This document shows positions 61,586 through 64,000 of a stretch of DNA of 64,000 nucleotides, piece after piece; within the stretch, counting starts at the first letter, position 1, and the number at the start of each line of letters is the position of its first letter. The stretch covers positions 1 through 64,000 of the forward strand of contig QNGE01001237.1 of NCBI GenBank assembly GCA_008508345.1, in the 5' to 3' direction. Both the position numbers and the translations under genes were made by a program. The notes beneath the pieces were generated by a model. The model was given only the letters and a program-made list of their open reading frames with translations, was not told the DNA's origin and did no database searches. Origin of the DNA: Paragonimus westermani (lineage: Eukaryota > Platyhelminthes > Trematoda > Plagiorchiida > Troglotrematidae).

Positions 61586-64000
61586 TCATTTATTTTTCAG
61601 TGCATCGTTACCATTATCTGCAATGGAGACCGAACCCTCATCCGACGAACTGTTTGGTTTGCCTGTGTTTGAACCAGATGGAAAGCCAGTCCCGTTCCCC
61701 ACAGTTGAGTGTTTGGAAGTACAGGCGTTGGACAGCAAATGACTACTGTTTCCGATATTAGCATTGTTATTATTATTATTATTGGTGTTGTTGCTGTTGT
61801 ACTTCTCCAGTTTGGCAATGATGTGTTTGCCATAGTTGAATTTGCGAAGCTGATTCTGAATGGGGCGAATGCGACTGATTAGTGCACGGCGTTGTTCCGC
61901 GTCGGCCAGCTCGAGCATACGCTGAATCACATAGTTGGCGAACTGATCTTTCATCATCTCGACCAGGGAGGAATTAGCCGCCCCGTTAGGCGCGGAGCCG
62001 GGGTTACTGGTCGCATCTGGAGGATGAAGAATCTCATCGATCAGCATTGCACGTTCGGTGGGCTGAGCATTGGCAACTGCCTTTTCCATCACATTAGAGG
62101 CAAATTTGTGTGCACTCAGAACCGAGACACGACCGCGAAGATTTTGGATGATGCGAGACTTGTCCTCCAACAGGCCGTGTTCAAGTACATGCTGGAAATG
62201 GATTAACCCAAGGAAAGAGCAGAAGAAACATTAAAAAGAGAAAAAACTTCATGCGAGGGAAGCGCACCGTTCTGGTTTGTCAGTTTGTCAAGTGGTACAC
62301 AGTTTGGCTTGGACGAAAACAGGTAATAAGCGCGTTTGTGTGAACAGGACTGACTGCATCGTTATTGAAAACGAGCGGGGGCTCAGAATGCGTTCTTGTT
62401 TACTAGTCTAACCAGTTACTCAACTTACAAAATCTCATTACTACTATGCTTGTTATGATACAGAAACATCTCGTTTCCCGTACCGTGTTTGAATACATCC
62501 CAGAAAAAAACGTAAACTGCAGCTGAGTCGGAAGATAAAACCGATATAGTCCACGTGCAAAATACAAGAAACCTCGAAGGGTGACTTCGAGAAATATACA
62601 CCGAATGTGCCGTGATATCAGACACGAGAGAGTGATATAATACCTCACAATAAACACTATTTCCCACAACATACTGAACAATCGATCAGCATTGCCCTTC
62701 GAACGTTAGTCTAAAAATGTAGTGGAACGCAGCACTCTCCCTCCCTAAACCCATCACGTAATGTAACCCTCCGGTCATCGCTTCTAGTCTAACATAAACC
62801 ATTTGAAAGGGTATAAAAATACAAATGATCATCCGATTCATTCGTAGAATGTATCAGGGCCGAATCTAACCGTTGTGTGATGGGACGACCATGCATCGAT
62901 CAGTTAGATTTATCCTTTCCGAATACGTGCTGATCTACAGTGTCAAGAAGTGCTGGTCTCGAGAGAAAGACGCATCGTGAATACTAACAAACGCATCTGT
63001 TTCGATACACTCGCATCTATTTCGTTCGGACACAGTACGAATGTAGGCCCCGGTTCCTCGAGCTGTACACTCGTGTACGAAGGGTGTTACGCTGGAAACG
63101 GTAATCGGGGGAGCAGATTATATATAGATATATATACATGAACAAAAGGGGAGACAGGAACGACTAGCCCTTGAATCGATCATATCTCATAACGCTGTCA
63201 ACAGACACACCGACCCCGACATTCACCACACCCCATTGGTCACACGAATACGGTGAAGACGGGCGAAAGACAGATGAACATGCTGACGAGTCGGTAACCG
63301 GTATGTAATTGATCTATCAACATTTTGTTTGATAACGGATCCCACTACCGTGTGTTCGCCTTCTACATTTAATCACATATATATATATACATATATAAGA
63401 AAATAAACGAATGCTATTGATCGAGCGAAACATTAGCCTGCTTGTGTGATGTTGTGCATATACTGTATTTAGGAAACAAACAAACACTTTAAATTTCACA
63501 TCAGTTTTCGAAATATCATTTTAGACTTCTTCACAAGAATGAGTTATTTTTAATTAAGGAACCGGCTGTAACAAGCAACGATCCTCCATGAATTACAATT
63601 TCGCGAACAACATAAGGCAGACAGTGTAATCATCTCAAATTCACATGCTCAGTTTTGTCTATGGTCATTAACCAATTTGGCTGTTGCCAGTAATTTTTGT
63701 GGGTACATTCGCTTTGACAGGACGCGGAATGTGAACACACCGATAACAAAAACATTCCGACTACAAGTAAACACACTGGCTCGACCAGAATCTTGCAATA
63801 ACAAGAAACCAAAGCCTCCTCGAATAACTCAAAAATATCAGCCATTTCTGAATATACAATCAGGTTTGCGACTCTGAGGTATGCCACATTATCCGGCAGA
63901 TCAACAGACTGACAAGTGTCTATGACGAAAGGGCTGAACAGAGTGACTTGCCTGGATCACGTAGTTACCGTATTGATCCTTAACCAAATGTTCCACGCCT
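61586..64000 (-). CDS. Pumilio-family RNA-binding protein, 3' end (partial)
   Basis: Two exons are visible: 63952-64000 (entering from the right edge) and the terminal exon 61586-62191. Spliced, they read [22 protein letters not shown], then [11 protein letters not shown] and [15 protein letters not shown], ending the domain with [17 protein letters not shown]. These are PUF repeats 6, 7 and 8, with base-contact triplets NY..Q, SN..E and NY..Q, as in the RNA-recognition code of Pumilio. The protein binds UGUA-type elements in 3' UTRs and represses or destabilises mRNAs in the cytoplasm. Unlike most Pumilio proteins, which end soon after repeat 8, this one continues for about 75 residues with an Asn run encoded by AAT/AAC repeats. 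The intron (62192-63951) has a GC donor. Repeats 1-5 and the N-terminus lie outside the window. Confidence 0.95.
62192..63951 (-). other. 1760-bp GC-AG intron of the Pumilio gene
   Basis: On the minus strand the exon ends GTGATCCAG and the intron opens GCAAGT; it closes TTTCCAG before CATGTACTTG. The junction falls between the Gln and His codons of the conserved NYVIQ-HVLEHG block, which fixes it. The intron holds no gene or recognisable element; short AT runs occur at 63117-63137 and 63376-63397. Confidence 0.9.

Overview
This is flatworm nuclear DNA, most probably from a digenean trematode with a large, repeat-rich genome (a Fasciola- or Paragonimus-like fluke would fit). The grounds are a Pumilio gene in PUF style, 33-41 nt introns next to kilobase-sized ones, an RTE, CR1-like and Penelope-like retroelement load, and SINE-like repeats with hammerhead ribozyme folds. 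The species is inference. Nearly all of the window is transposon-derived or unassignable; the only clear host gene is the 3' end of a Pumilio gene at the right edge.

1-12.9 kb: inverted repeats of about 1.3 kb (1-1300 and 11594-12894) face each other across 10.3 kb. Inside lie two minus-strand genes packed head to tail: an EnSpm/CACTA (TNP2-like) transposase (9680-7625) and a DUF4806-like, probably nuclear protein (7602-6194). Together they contain nine predicted introns of 33-41 nt. Only 22 nt separate the transposase stop from the next start codon, which directly follows a splice-acceptor sequence; this suggests a bicistronic transcript resolved by spliced-leader trans-splicing. A small LTR-retrotransposon remnant sits between two copies of an 88-bp repeat at 10.4-11.1 kb.

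12.9-29.6 kb: mostly unassigned, AT-rich DNA. It holds a 204-bp SINE/MITE-like element (21364-21567) with a complete type I hammerhead ribozyme fold, a decayed RTE-type LINE (about 23.2-25.0 kb, plus strand) and a Penelope-like 3' tail (about 28.37-28.99 kb).

29.6-39.1 kb: a large palindrome. Two 3713-bp arms (29639-33351 and 35380-39092) appear identical and surround a 2028-bp spacer. Each arm holds a decayed RTE LINE (endonuclease plus reverse transcriptase) and two copies of a 105-bp repeat.

39.1-57.7 kb: more retroelement debris: further hammerhead-SINE relatives (40.5-41.2 and 50.1-50.3 kb), an RTE 3' end with a trinucleotide tail (43.17-43.88 kb), a Penelope-like element with RT and GIY-YIG parts (46.9-48.2 kb) whose end contains a 33-bp hairpin, and a CR1/Jockey-like LINE (55.7-57.2 kb, minus).

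57.7-64 kb: gene-poor DNA leading to the last exons of a Pumilio homologue (61586-64000, minus). Its last visible intron uses a GC donor. Product names rest on reading motifs in the sequence and on remembered family patterns; no searches were run.
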